Shown here: positions 10,805 through 20,531 of the stretch, one piece after another
Position numbering within the stretch: position 1 is the stretch's first letter
Layout: the number at the start of each line of letters is the position of its first letter
NCBI GenBank assembly: GCA_002081555.1
Contig: MZNV01002689.1
Span: 1-24,113, forward strand
Length of the DNA stretch: 24,113 bases
Reading direction: 5' to 3'
Source of the DNA: Protostelium mycophagum
Taxonomy: Eukaryota > Evosea > Variosea > Protosteliida > Protosteliaceae
Notes under the pieces: generated by a model
Seen by the model: only the letters and a program-made list of their open reading frames with translations
What the model was told of the DNA's origin: nothing
The model's database searches: none
Made by a program: the position numbers and the translations under genes

Positions 10805-12009
10805 ATGGGGGTGGAATTTGATGGGACCTTTGTGTGTAAAGATTTGATTCGGAAGTCACCACACGAAAAGTCACAGCAAACAAGGAGAAATGGCACGAAT
10901 ACAACTGATGATGAAGATTTTAAGAACCTCGCATACAACACACAAGACGCCACGCCTTTGTGCGAACGAACGATTTATATACTGAAGATAAAAGACGGTC
11001 TAAAACGGCCGTTTAAATTGAATCATCACGGAGTTCAGCCAGACAGGCAGCCACGCCGGACAGAATCTCATACACCCAAAGGTGGAGGCCGGCAAAGATG
11101 AGGGTGTCCAGCGTGCACAAATAGGGAGAGCTGCGACGCACTCTCAACCCTCGCCCATGCCAGTTTTGGCTGGTGCACCACCGTTACCATTTGTTGGCTT
11201 ATCTGCTTCTTATCCACCTGCCTCTCAGTTTTACAGAAACGTCAACTCTGAGGTGAGTGACGACACAATGACACACCAAGCTCATCGACATCAGCCCAGC
11301 AAGTCGACAACAGAGCAGAACAGCCTCTCTCAGCGCTTCTTACAGCAACAGATAGAAGCGATGGCTGAAGAAAAGAAGCAGAGACACGCCAAAAAACTCC
11401 AAAAATTACTAAAGAAACAAGCAAGACAAAAGGAAGAGAAGGAAGAGAAGGATAAGAGAAAGAGAGTCAGAAGGCAGCCTCCCATCAGGTAATATGAAAA
11501 TCAATCATTTAATGATTAAAATTGATGAATAAATCAGGAAGGCAGATCCAGATATTTCACAATTGAACGTTGTGTCTTTCCCAATGGTGATTCCAAACTT
11601 GGCAAGGATAGACTGTGGGGGTGCTCTCAATAATTTTCTCAAAGTAATGGTTCACTATGAAAGATGTACATTTTTAATCATAGAACAGGAGAAAGGAATA
11701 CGAACGGAAGAGGTAAAGAAGGAAAGTACCACAGATAGTAACAGCGCCATGAAGATAAATAACATCGTAGAGATGACATCTTCGCCCTTGAACATACCCC
11801 TGCACACATTACGTGTAAATGAAGACCATAATGTCAATGATAAAGATGTAAATAACATCTATCAATCCAAAAATAACTATATAAGGTGATCCAGAGATCG
11901 GCCACGCCTGAGATCCCTGGACAGAATAGGACTAGAAAGGTAAGCTCTTCTTTACTCACCTATGGATATTCATTATTCAATAGTCTGTGTCATTCTCTTT
12001 GCCAGATGA
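10805..12009 (+). CDS. Unrecognised protein with a Lys/Glu-rich coiled-coil segment, 7 exons
   Basis: I do not recognise the family. Exons 10805-10997, 11047-11252, 11295-11488, 11538-11643, 11684-11712, 11895-11939 and a final stop-bearing piece at 12006-12009 join with compatible phases. The predicted protein is about 240 residues. Its middle is Pro/Ala-rich (PVLAGAPPLPFVG), followed by a strongly charged helix rich in Lys, Gln and Glu (residues near EKKQRHAKKLQKLLKKQ) likely to form a coiled coil. A better-ordered stretch, VVSFPMVIPNLARIDCGG, comes next, and the end is Arg-rich. Basic charge suggests nucleic-acid binding or nucleolar location, which is inference only. The first exon border (GT at 10998) and the last two exons are the least certain. 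An AATAAA follows 39 bases after the stop. Confidence 0.6.
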
Positions 12010-12047
12010 GAAGAATATGCCCATTATTCAGAAGGATACGAATGAGA

Positions 12048-12053
12048 AATAAA
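12048..12053 (+). terminator. AATAAA poly(A) signal downstream of the gene at 10805
   Basis: A perfect hexamer lies 39 bases after the preferred TGA stop. If the last exon is read in another frame the TAA at 12050-12052 would itself be a stop inside this hexamer, but the splice phases do not support that reading. Confidence 0.5.
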
Positions 12054-12257
12054 GACATCGAATTACATTCACATGAATCTTCGTTCATTATCCCTTTTTG
12101 AAGAAGTTGTCATCCTTAAAATGTTTGTATGGCTCCTTCAGAAGTGAGAATGGTATTCCAGTGATGATCAATTCTTCATGCTTCTTGTGCCATCGCGACA
12201 TTCAAGACACCCACTGATTTGTCGCAGTGCAAATTTTTGTTCATCATAAAAAGTATT

Positions 12258-12814
12258 TCACATCGCGGTAGAGCGTTCTTCGCCAAAAAAATGTTCAAAA
12301 ACTGTGGTCACCTGTTCGAGAGTGTCGTTTGTGTACTGTATGTCCTCTTGGATTGCAGTAATGAGCTCTTCTAAGGAGGTAAAATTCGCCTCTCCTCTGA
12401 TATAACCAAGAGCAACAGCTCTCAATTCTTTGCCATAAAAGTCCTCTGGGAATTGATGTATGATGTGGATCTCCTTCGCACCAGTCAAATTGTTGTCATC
12501 ACTATTTCACTTGCCAATGTCTTCTCCTTATTTGCGAAGTAAGGGCTCCACCCTATATTCATCGCCATCTTATAGACTTCTCCTCCCGCGACTTGAGCCC
12601 AACCTCATAATATTTGAGAACGTAAGTCCATAAAGCTGCTAGCCTTACCAAAATAGACACCGTTAGGGAAGTTGTTGACAGTGTCATTATATCCTTCTAT
12701 TGGAAGATTTGCTGTTGGGCAGCCTAGTTGTTTCGAGCCTCTACCAAAACCCCGGATCACAACACCTGACATAAAAAATGGGAGGTTCTCCACTTGGATG
12801 TGACCTCTCTGCAT
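12258..12814 (-). CDS. RFK: Riboflavin kinase (flavokinase), 3 exons
   Basis: The enzyme phosphorylates riboflavin with ATP to give FMN. Minus-strand exons 12814-12649, 12603-12515 and 12473-12258 join in phase. Exon 1 contains [15 protein letters not shown], the family signature including the PTAN motif that binds nucleotide and metal. Exon 2 has [12 protein letters not shown], and exon 3 has [17 protein letters not shown] with the catalytic Glu of the E-x-H region, then [18 protein letters not shown]. The length (about 156 residues) fits a monofunctional eukaryotic enzyme. The intron 12474-12514 needs a GC donor (GCAAGT) to keep the family sequence in frame. It converges with the 10805 gene and diverges from farnesyltransferase beta. 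Confidence 0.94.
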
Positions 12815-12922
12815 CTTGGTTCTCGCGATTGATGATATGATGATCAGATTCCGCAGTTGTAGAAGTTCTCATACGTCAGGGTGATCCGCATCAAGATCAT
12901 CACGAACAAAAACACGTACAAC
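12815..12922. promoter_or_regulatory. Probable shared promoter region between riboflavin kinase and farnesyltransferase beta
   Basis: The two divergent start codons are 108 bases apart. The spacer must hold at least the core promoters and 5' leaders of both genes, unless these extend into coding DNA. No TATA-like element is clear. Confidence 0.5.
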
Positions 12923-14659
12923 ATGGCTGATCAAACAACATGGCACGAGATGATTCAACAAATGAAAGAATACATGACTTCACAAAATGAACCATCTGAT
13001 CCCACAACACAAGAACAAAGAAAAGTCGAGTCGAGCATTCTCAAGACGTATCAGAAATTCATCAAGACAGAGAGGTGATACATACATTTTTTTCTCTTCT
13101 GATCATCCAGACCTCTTTCCATCGCGCGAGCACGTCATATCGATTACCTCCTTGACGGCATTCGACATTTAGAATCTTATTTCGATACATTGGACGCTTC
13201 ACAGCCTTGGTTAGTCTACTGGATCGTGCATTCTCTCGATCTTCTGGGAGAACTCGACAAACACCCTCAGCTGATAGAGGAGTGAGATGTAAAATCCATA
13301 ATAACGCTGAAAAATAACAGCATTGTCGCTTTTCTTTCAAAATGCCAGAACAAGACTGGCGGCTTTGCTGGTGGTCCTGGTAATTTATTTATTTTTATAT
13401 TTAGATTTTTGCTCATAATTTCAGGACAATTATCTCATCTGGCTCCGACATATGCCGCTGTGAATGCATTAGCCATTTGTGGCACGAAATCAGCATATGA
13501 TGCGATCGACAGAAAAGCGCTCCATTCTTTCTTAGTATCCGTGAAGGATAAAGAGAACGGTGGGTTCTTGATGCATCATCAGGGCGAGAATGACGTCAGG
13601 TGAAGTGAATATACAAATATCTCAACACGTCTGAATGTGTATAGAGGATGCTATTGTGCGTTAAATGCCGCGTCCTTGTGTGGAATTTTGTCTGAGGAGC
13701 TGATAGAAGGGATTCCTGAATTTATTGGGAGGTCAGTACCGTCAATATAAATGCTTACTAAGTTAATTTTGGACCTTTAAAAATCACGGTCGCATGCATC
13801 TGTTGTGATTTTTATAAGGGCAGAGGCGTTGCTACCATTTTAAAGATAATACTCACTTCAAAATTGAATATTCATAAAAATGTTGATGATTTGTAGATGC
13901 CAAACATACGAAGGTGGTATGGGTGGTTTCCCAGGAAATGAAGCGCATGGAGGGTATACCTTCTGTGCATTAGCGGCATTGTTACTCACCGGAAGAGGAA
14001 CACAATCAATCAACATCGACAACTTGATGGTGAGTGAACAACACCAGAGAACCCATTCTGACTGGTGAGTAGAGGTGGTCAGTGAGTAGACACACCTCAT
14101 TTGAAGGCGGGTTCAGCGGAAGGACAAATAAACTGGTGGATGCGTGTTACTCCTTCTGGATGGGGGCGGTGTTCCCTCTATTGGACCACATAAATCACAA
14201 ATGGGACCTCGACCAATTCTGGGCACAAGAGAGTGAGTCTATATTTAGATCACATACAGGACTCACAGGGTGTGAGCAGAGGGGACCAAGAGGGGTGAGA
14301 ATGCTTATCTGTACAACCAGAAGCATCTACAACTGTACATCTTGATATGCAGCCAGGACGAGGTGAAATTTTGAGTGTACGATATGTTGACGAGAATAGA
14401 TACGCGGGGGATTTAGAGACAAGCCTGGCAAGTCAAAAGACTTTTACCACACATGCTACACACTGAGTGGACTGTCCTCTTCACAGGTATGGATATATAT
14501 AGATATGAAAGGATGTAAATCGAGCAGCACAATCCTGATGGAACGGTTGTTGTGGTGGGAGAAGACGGGAATATAGTGGAGGCGACACATCCATTACACA
14601 ATGTCAGGGTAGAAAAAGCTGCAAGGATGAAACTTCACTTTGCTCAAGAGAAGATGTGA
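12923..14659 (+). CDS. FNTB: Protein farnesyltransferase beta subunit, 10 exons
   Basis: The beta subunit pairs with FNTA and carries the active site that attaches farnesyl to CaaX proteins such as Ras and nuclear lamins. Exon 2 has LDASQPWLVYWIVHSLDLL. The exon at 13321-13379 has CQNKTGGFAGG, 13425-13599 has HLAPTYAAVNAL, 13645-13731 has CYCALNAASLCG, and 13897-14029 has GFPGNEAHGGYTFCALAAL. The exon at 14073-14232 has NKLVDACYSFW, with the zinc-ligand Asp and Cys, and 14400-14486 has DKPGKSKDFYHTCYTLSGL, with the zinc-ligand His. The last exon from 14525 ends in HPLHNVRVEKAARMKLHF. Other exons are 14280-14362 and the first, 12923-about 13076. The order and the repeats of the alpha-alpha barrel match the animal protein, with a slightly shorter C-terminus. 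The stop is TGA, 56 bases from the convergent U1-70K stop. Confidence 0.96.
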
Positions 14660-14715
14660 GATCATAAATTGGATGGTAAAATGAGATGATGGTGATAAAA
14701 TGGATTGTATTAAGA

Positions 14716-15910
14716 TCAGATTCTGGGATCACCTCGCCTCTCCTCGTACCTTCCGCTTCTTCTGTCATCCCTTCTGTCATCTCTGTCTCTGTGGGATCTG
14801 TGATCATCTCTTTCTCTTCGGTCATCTCTGTCTCTGTGTGATCTGTCATCCCTTCTGTCGTCTCTATCTCTGTGTGATCTGTCGTCTCTATCTCTGTCCC
14901 TCTCTCTTCTGCCTTCTCTATCATCTCTTCTAGAGTCTCTGTCATCTCTTCTAGAGTCTCTGTCATCTCTTTTGTGATCACGTTCTTCGACCACCTCGCG
15001 TGGTCCAAAGTCATTCGTCTGACTTGGTGGTTGTCTGCAGATATTAGGCATGATCAGGTGAGGTATGTTACGAACCTCCCTGAGAAGGTCTGGTTTTGTT
15101 CTTTACCGCCCTTTCTTGTGTATCCAAGACCAGCACCTAATCTTCTAGGCTTCCAGCTGCGGTCTGTCCTACCTCTCTCTACATCTACAACAATACGGCG
15201 TTCGTCGATCTTCTTACCGTCTGCCTTGCTATAGGCGGCTGAGTTTCATCAATACAAATATATTATGGCCATGTAGAACCCACCTTTCACGTCCTTCTCT
15301 CTTTCGAACTCTATAAAACCATAACCTCTTGGCCTACCCTTTGAATCTGTAATCAACCTCACCTGAAAGGGTTAACAAGGTCGTTCCACAAAAATCACAT
15401 GGATCTGTGGTACATTATTTCATGATGAACCGTTAATTCACCTTCTTGATTGGTCCGTAGACTTCAAATTCTCTTCGAAGTTTGTATTCTGTTGTCTGGT
15501 AACTCTATTTGGTGTCAACAAACTTTTTTTGAGATTTAATTTACCAATCTACCGACAAAAATGGTCTTGTAAGGATCACCGGTAGCATTGGGGTCTTTAG
15601 CCGGCTCCCCTAATGGTGTCATGAAGAATCCCTCTGACGAAAACTTACATTGTTTTATGAGCTCGGCCAATTTCTCTCTATGTTGTTCCAAGCGACTCTT
15701 GTTCAGTCTTTCCTTCCTCTTTATTTTCGTCTCGAAAGGATGGCCTTCTGGCATGGGAGGTACCTCTGCAGGGTTCTCAAACATCGATACAAGATCGGCG
15801 ATTCCTGTATATGGAGGAAGAGGTGCCTTCTCTTTGGGTGGAGGGGCATACGTCAACTTCGGACGTGGAGAGAACATGATCATGAGGTTATAAGGGAGTT
15901 GGTGCGTCAT
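14716..15910 (-). CDS. SNRNP70: U1 small nuclear ribonucleoprotein 70 kDa (U1-70K), 5 exons
   Basis: U1-70K binds stem-loop I of U1 snRNA in the spliceosome. Minus-strand exons are 15910-15545, 15504-15442, 15362-15284, 15238-15076 and 15034-14716. The N-terminus ([19 protein letters not shown]) matches the segment that runs along U1 to reach U1-C. The RRM follows with RNP2-like KTIFVGRL at the exon 1-2 border and RNP1 RGYGFIEF in exon 3, then [19 protein letters not shown] and [11 protein letters not shown]. The last exon is a long Arg-Asp/Arg-Glu tail built from [11 protein letters not shown]-like repeats, which on the opposite strand gives a Cys/His/Leu shadow frame. The protein is shorter than human and lacks its second RS region. 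Confidence 0.97.
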
Positions 15911-15999
15911 CTTGGATGAAATCTGTTATGCCCTCATCACATCCGAAAACATTTTCTGGAACAAGTCTACAACAGGATTTTATTTTTAAGACATTAAAG

Positions 16000-16005
16000 T
16001 TTATT
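16000..16005 (-). terminator. AATAAA poly(A) signal overlapping the hyccin stop (minus strand)
   Basis: The coding end ACA CAA TAA followed by ACT contains AATAAA; the stop is at 16001-16003. U1-70K begins only 90 bases beyond, in the same orientation. Confidence 0.65.
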
Positions 16006-17501
16006 GTGTCTGTGATTGTGTGATGGGGTTCGCGACCACCACAGTGGGTACTTTCAAGAAGGAAGGAGGTGCAGAGTCTCCTCCAAGTGTGACACTACGT
16101 GGTGTATTTATAGCTGTTACTGGGATGCCACTAGGTGCATGGGTCGTCCTCTGGATCAGCTTAGAACAACACTACGCACGGATACACGCACCTTTATGGC
16201 TTTGACAGTGACGATCACATTTGGATGTAGGTCATATGTGGCTCTCTTGTCGATCATGTCCAAAGCCCACATGGCACTCAATTTTACGCTCTGATGAAAG
16301 ACACAAAAATGTAATCCCTCAGCTAACACTTGCAGTATATTCGCTGATAGTGGGATACGAGTCACCTTAAGACATTGACATTTAAATTAAAAAATAAAAG
16401 AAGTTTACCGTTTGTGCATCCGTATCAGCCTTTGTCTTCTCCTCAAATGGGAACCCAGCAGAAGATATCCTATTTATAAATTAAGGATATAGATGTAATG
16501 TGATGTGATATGATGATCACCTTGCGGCCATGTTGCAGTATGACTCTAAAACATGGATCTGATGCATTCCAATTCCTTGTACAAATTGTCTGATCACTTC
16601 TCTGATCAATCTGTCCCTCTCCAAAGATCTTATTCCGTGTTCTCCAATAAGAGGCAGTCCTCCTTCTAATCGCACCACTCCTTTATTGTTATTCTCATCT
16701 CCATTATTCACATTGATGCCGTTCGACATTTTACTCTACAGAAATAAGTGATCATATATAAATGAGAAATACATACTCCAAAGCTTTCCTCGGGCGATAT
16801 AGGTCTTCTCGTCTGTTTCGTGGCATTCCTTGCATCAATGTAGTGATATATGGAGGATGTAGATAAAGAGGGTGGATTCCATGTGACTGGTTGTCCTCCA
16901 CTGCTTCTGACCTTGTGTGCATATATCGCTAATAATACTGTCTCGATACCTGGTATCATCAGGTTAGGTCTGCGTGATTACTGCAACACAGATCCCCAAT
17001 CATCACTCTCGATCGTGCAAAACCACGTCGCAATCTCAACATGAAGGCACATCAAAAGGATCTTCTCTTACCGCTGGTGAGGTGTGTCTGTTTTGTGGAA
17101 TGTAAATTGGTGAGGTAGAGTTCCACCAAAATTGGAATGAAGGAGAGGACGAAAGTTTGGAGCGCGTGGTTGCCACTTCCGAACCAATCAAAAAAGAGGT
17201 TGCATACCGGATCGTCTGTCTATAAAATTCAGACCACGTAAATCCATCAGGTCCAACCGACCTTGTCCGTGGTTAGAAGATACCGCACGATGGTGGTGTA
17301 TAAATCTGTATCTTTCCTAAACAATTCGATGGTCTGCTCAAACTGCTCTGCATTGTTCTTTTGGACCTCCTAGAGAATGTGAACAATACCAACTTCTCAA
17401 AAACTCACTGCAAGTCCTTGCGCAAAAGTGATCAAGCCAGGTCGTAAACCTGCTCTTAATGATACCAGGAATAATTTCAGAGACTCTTCAGCTGCAACCA
17501 T
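16001..17501 (-). CDS. Hyccin (FAM126 family), subunit of the PI4KA plasma-membrane complex, 8 exons
   Basis: Hyccin stabilises the complex of PI4-kinase alpha with TTC7 and EFR3 that makes PI4P at the plasma membrane. Minus-strand exons 17501-17409, 17369-17262 and 17219-17072 join in phase. They give DDPVCNLFFDWFGSGNHALQ, which matches the human segment [20 protein letters not shown]. The next exon, from 16964, has IETVLLAIYAHK and PPSLSTSSIYH, matching the IEALLLGVYN and PSLSKPSVYH blocks. A later exon has EVIRQFVQGIGMHQIHVLESYCN, and the exon near 16363-16160 has RIPLSANILQVLAEGLHF and LHPNVIVTVKAI, matching the RIPVSSGFMVQMLTGIYF and LYPEPLLVANAI blocks. The C-terminal tail is short and Thr/Val-rich, lacking the long Ser-rich tail of vertebrates. 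The start at 17501 was chosen because the exon is open and in phase; a start further upstream is possible. Confidence 0.88.
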
Positions 17502-17747
17502 CTCAAATCGAATTGAAGCCTGATAATCTGTGTCCTGGTGGATGCATCCGAGTTGTAGATTCGTCCAAAAATGCAGACTTATTTTTGGCGTTTTTTTAGT
17601 AATATTTTCAATACTTCTGCGTCCATTGCAGGAATTTGAATGCTTATAAAATAACATAAGATCTTGAAAAATATTTATGATTTTTCACTGCAGTTCGTCT
17701 TGTCTCTAGGTGTTTCTACAAAAAATATAAAATAACGTCAGAAGGGG
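17502..17747. other. Spacer between hyccin and the unknown gene to its right
   Basis: An open minus-strand frame continues upstream of the chosen hyccin start to 17657 but loses family resemblance, so it is probably 5' leader or intron. No other feature is seen. Confidence 0.4.
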
Positions 17748-19232
17748 TAGTCTGAAGTCTTAATGATGAATCCTTCGCTGTGATGGTTCTTCGCTCCTCT
17801 CACAGGCGTGATCCCTGCAAAGAATCATTATTTACTCATCACTTCGGATGATGTGATCACCTGTTTGAGCTCTAAACTGGTTGTTCGTCTTGTTATCTGG
17901 AAATAGATCTTCAAGGGCTGATTGAGATAATGGAAATGTGATCATGCCACCTTCCATTGTCAACATCGTAAGATCATATATATTTCTTTATCAATAATTC
18001 TTTATAAACGTACCCTTTTTCCCTCTATCAAATGAAGATCTGTTAGATGCATCGTGCTGGCCCACAACCATCATCGAATCTATTTATATTTTATTCTTAA
18101 TCATCACGTAAGAAATGTACATCTACAATTCCATCACGTGACTAATGACTAATAAGTAAAAAGAGAAAACAACACCTCCGTTGTAGTATGCTTTGAATGA
18201 TTCTGGTGTAGAAAATTCGCTGAGATTTCCAGGCAGGCTGATCGAATCTACAACGCCTAATCAACCCAACAAGCTAAAAATAGAACTCACGGTGATGTCT
18301 GCTCGCACTGGGAGGGGCAGATCTTGATTCCTTCCTCTGCATCGTGTCTTTGTCTTGCCTTGACATCCGCTCTTCTGTGTGATTCAATATTCATGAATAT
18401 ACACGTTGTTTGTAACCAAATGATCGCGTGCTATAACGGCTCTGCCGGCTGAATATGACGCAAAACTGTGCCTACTTTGTTGCGTATATTTTTATATTGC
18501 GCTTATTTTATTCATTGCGTATATTTTGGTGTGGATGATTTCTTGCATTGTGGGAATTGTGTCAAGCTATTTCATATTGCGCACATTATGTAACGCGCAC
18601 ACTGATTTGTGTTGCGGCTCTGCCGCGAAGAAAAGGATGATCACCTGAATAGTTTACAATAATCTTTTCTAACAGTCCACATAAATGTGGTCCACGCTTC
18701 ACCTGAGTTTCTCGCAGATCTTATGTTCCTCGTTGGATCACTATTGCAGTCCACGAGTGGTAGAGATGACGTCACACTATGGCTTCTCTGTACACTCTTG
18801 GGAAGTTGAAGTGTCACCGTGCTATCTGATGGAGAATGTGTTCCCAGAATCTTCATGGTGCTGCTGATGGTTGTCATGGCGAAGTGCGGAACATTATTTG
18901 TTCCGGTCTTGATCCTTTGTGTATTTGGTTTTTTCCCATCTACAACTCGGATGAGGGGGGCGTCATCGTGAATGTCACTGTCACTGCTGTCAGATGTGAC
19001 ACTTGTCGTTCTACAACGCGTCAGTGGTATTTCTTAATATATTATGTACCTTCTTATTGTTCTCTGTGTTTTTGGATCTGATGCCGCGATGTCGATGGTG
19101 TTGATGACATTATTATTGTTGTAGTACATTACTGTACTCGGCCTGTATATTTTTAGTATGAAGAAGTATAAATAGAGATGACCTCGTGATGATTGTGTTT
19201 GGCAGTGGCTCTTCCTCCACTGGATGATTCAT
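17748..19232 (-). CDS. Unrecognised protein with Ser/Thr-rich centre, about 8 exons
   Basis: I do not recognise the family. Minus-strand exons 19232-19183, 19142-19050, 19010-18645, about 18376-18301, 18256-18176, 18079-18014, 17950-17861 and 17814-17748 have GT-AG borders, and phases agree at all joins except between the third and fourth, where the border is unresolved. The protein starts MNHPVEEEPLPN, has an Asn run and then a Ser/Thr/Asp-rich region (SVTSDSSDSDIHDDAP). Its centre has strand-like hydrophobic patches (STVTLQLP). Near the C-terminus is GGMITFPLSQSALEDLFPDN, the most protein-domain-like part, and it ends TSDYPF. The large intron between exons 3 and 4 contains repeat-like DNA. 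Acidic Ser clusters suggest phosphorylation sites, which is inference. Confidence 0.6.
18436..18628. repeat. Repeat-like segment inside an intron, possible non-autonomous mobile element
   Basis: Both edges carry GGCTCTGCCG words, each nearly palindromic (GGCTCTGCCGGC at about 18438 and GCGGCTCTGCCGC at about 18614). Between them TTGCGTATATTTT occurs twice, and the words ATATTGCGC and ATTGCGCAC recur in both orientations. This makes the intron much longer than its neighbours. The mixture suggests a small inserted element or a simple-repeat expansion; no clear target-site duplication is visible. Confidence 0.35.
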
Positions 19233-19509
19233 GATTGATTCGTTGATCACTGATTTATCTCCAAATGACCACCTTCTTATTCAGTATTGTCTATTTTTAG
19301 ACGTGTGTATTTATTTTCTGATGATCTGTTCTTTCTGATTTTATTTTTCTGCATTTATTGATGATCACCTTTTTCTTAATCTTGGCCGTGAGGTACGATC
19401 AATCCGCGCAGAGAAGGAGGTTCCTTTCGTAAGAGAACCCCTCACTGGTGTATGAAATTCATCATCTTCTATAAAATCTGTAAATTCAACTTTTAAGTTG
19501 TGAGATTTT
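19233..19509. other. Spacer between two minus-strand unknown genes
   Basis: Rich in TGATCA and in TTTATTT words, with no supported exon. It should contain the 3' end of the gene at 19510 and the promoter of the gene at 17748. Confidence 0.4.
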
Positions 19510-19988
19510 TTAACGTCTGTCGCTGCGCTCATAAATGAGTGATGTTGATGGCTCTTCTTGTGGATCTTTACCTTCGTTGTTTTGATTATTATGATTGTTA
19601 TTGTTGTGATTATGATTATCGTGTGCTCTTCTTTGTAAAGGAGAAGGAGTGGGTTTCAATTGTATGACTGCATTCACTTGCGATTGACCACAGAGATTAA
19701 CTGTTCTTGGTCTCACTCCATGCGTACTGGCAGCTATTTCCACATCCATAACATCAACCTGATTGTTTAGATGTAATTTCAAGGCTCGCCATTATTCAAC
19801 ACATGGATGGATGATGTTTATCCACGACATCAGAGACTCCAATTAATTAATCTTCGCTTCTCGATGCATGCTGAATAAGCGATGATTGATGTTACCTTGT
19901 CTGGTGTCTTCCACATTTTCCTTGGCTTCAGCACAGGGGAAGGCGGATCTTTTTCAGATGAGGAGAACCTTGCCTGACCACGATCCAT
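19510..19988 (-). CDS. Small unrecognised protein with an Asn/His tract, 2 exons
   Basis: Exon 19988-19896 (31 codons starting MDRGQARF) and exon 19758-19510 (83 codons) join exactly in phase across a 137-base GT-AG intron, giving about 113 residues. The first exon is polar and Lys/Pro-rich (LKPRKMWKTPDK). The second has VDVMDVEIAASTHGVRPR and CGQSQVNAVIQLKP before a low-complexity tract of Asn and His. No family is recognised. A splice acceptor-like TTATTAG lies just before the chosen ATG, so there may be more exons upstream. Short length and low complexity keep confidence low. Confidence 0.42.
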
Positions 19989-20531
19989 CCTAATAACAAT
20001 ACAAGTGCCGTGAGTGTTGTCTCAGCATAGATTCTAATCGATGGATGGAAGATGTGGCCTGATGGCGATTTCTGACTTCTGGTCTGAAATGACGAAAAAC
20101 AAACAACAAAAAATTCTTGACCCATTTTACTCTTTTTTGTGATGAAATTTCTTGGAATCTACAAATGCATGGCCGTCCAATCAATCATTCAATAGACAAG
20201 AATGCTTCAGCAGCCGTGGCAGCGCCCCTTCATCTGTCACAACCAGGTCTCAAGTAATGTGAGTAAATACCCATCTCATTATATGTGCTGAATTGTACAG
20301 TCGGCGTTCTCCCGATGTACTAGATACAACCGGGTGATACAGATTTCATCTCGCACAATGCGACAAATTGAGTGTACTCGCGCAATTGACCACTTCTCGA
20401 GTTCAAGGATTTCTGTGAACTTTACACTTGTGCATGGATTTTATTCACATTTATTTTGGATCGGACAAATTTTCGGGCCGAAAGCGTTTTCACATTTTGG
20501 AAATCAAAATCCAAGCTTGCAGCTGAGAATC
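19989..20531. other. Interval before prolidase, with one possible membrane-segment exon on the minus strand
   Basis: A minus-strand frame at about 20059-19985 encodes a hydrophobic run (TTLTALVLLLGWIVV) preceded by an AG acceptor at about 20084. It could be part of a small membrane protein or an upstream exon of the gene at 19510, but no start exon or matching donor was found. The right part must hold the prolidase promoter and leader. Nothing else is clear. Confidence 0.3.

Noticed and set aside
12048-12053. A sixth perfect stop-in-AATAAA at the gene starting at 10805
   Set aside because: The frame ending at 12050 cannot be reached with compatible phases because the previous exon has a stop in that phase; the TGA at 12007-12009 fits better.
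14700-14933. Plus-strand open frame rich in Cys, His and Leu
   Set aside because: It is the antisense shadow of the Arg-Asp repeat tail of U1-70K.
19985-20184. Minus-strand hydrophobic frame considered as the EMC5/MMGT1 membrane protein
   Set aside because: The run AETTLTALVLLLGWIVV loosely fits the second membrane segment of EMC5, but no first exon with the typical His-Ala-Ala-Tyr-Ser start and no matching donor was found, and the following residues do not fit.
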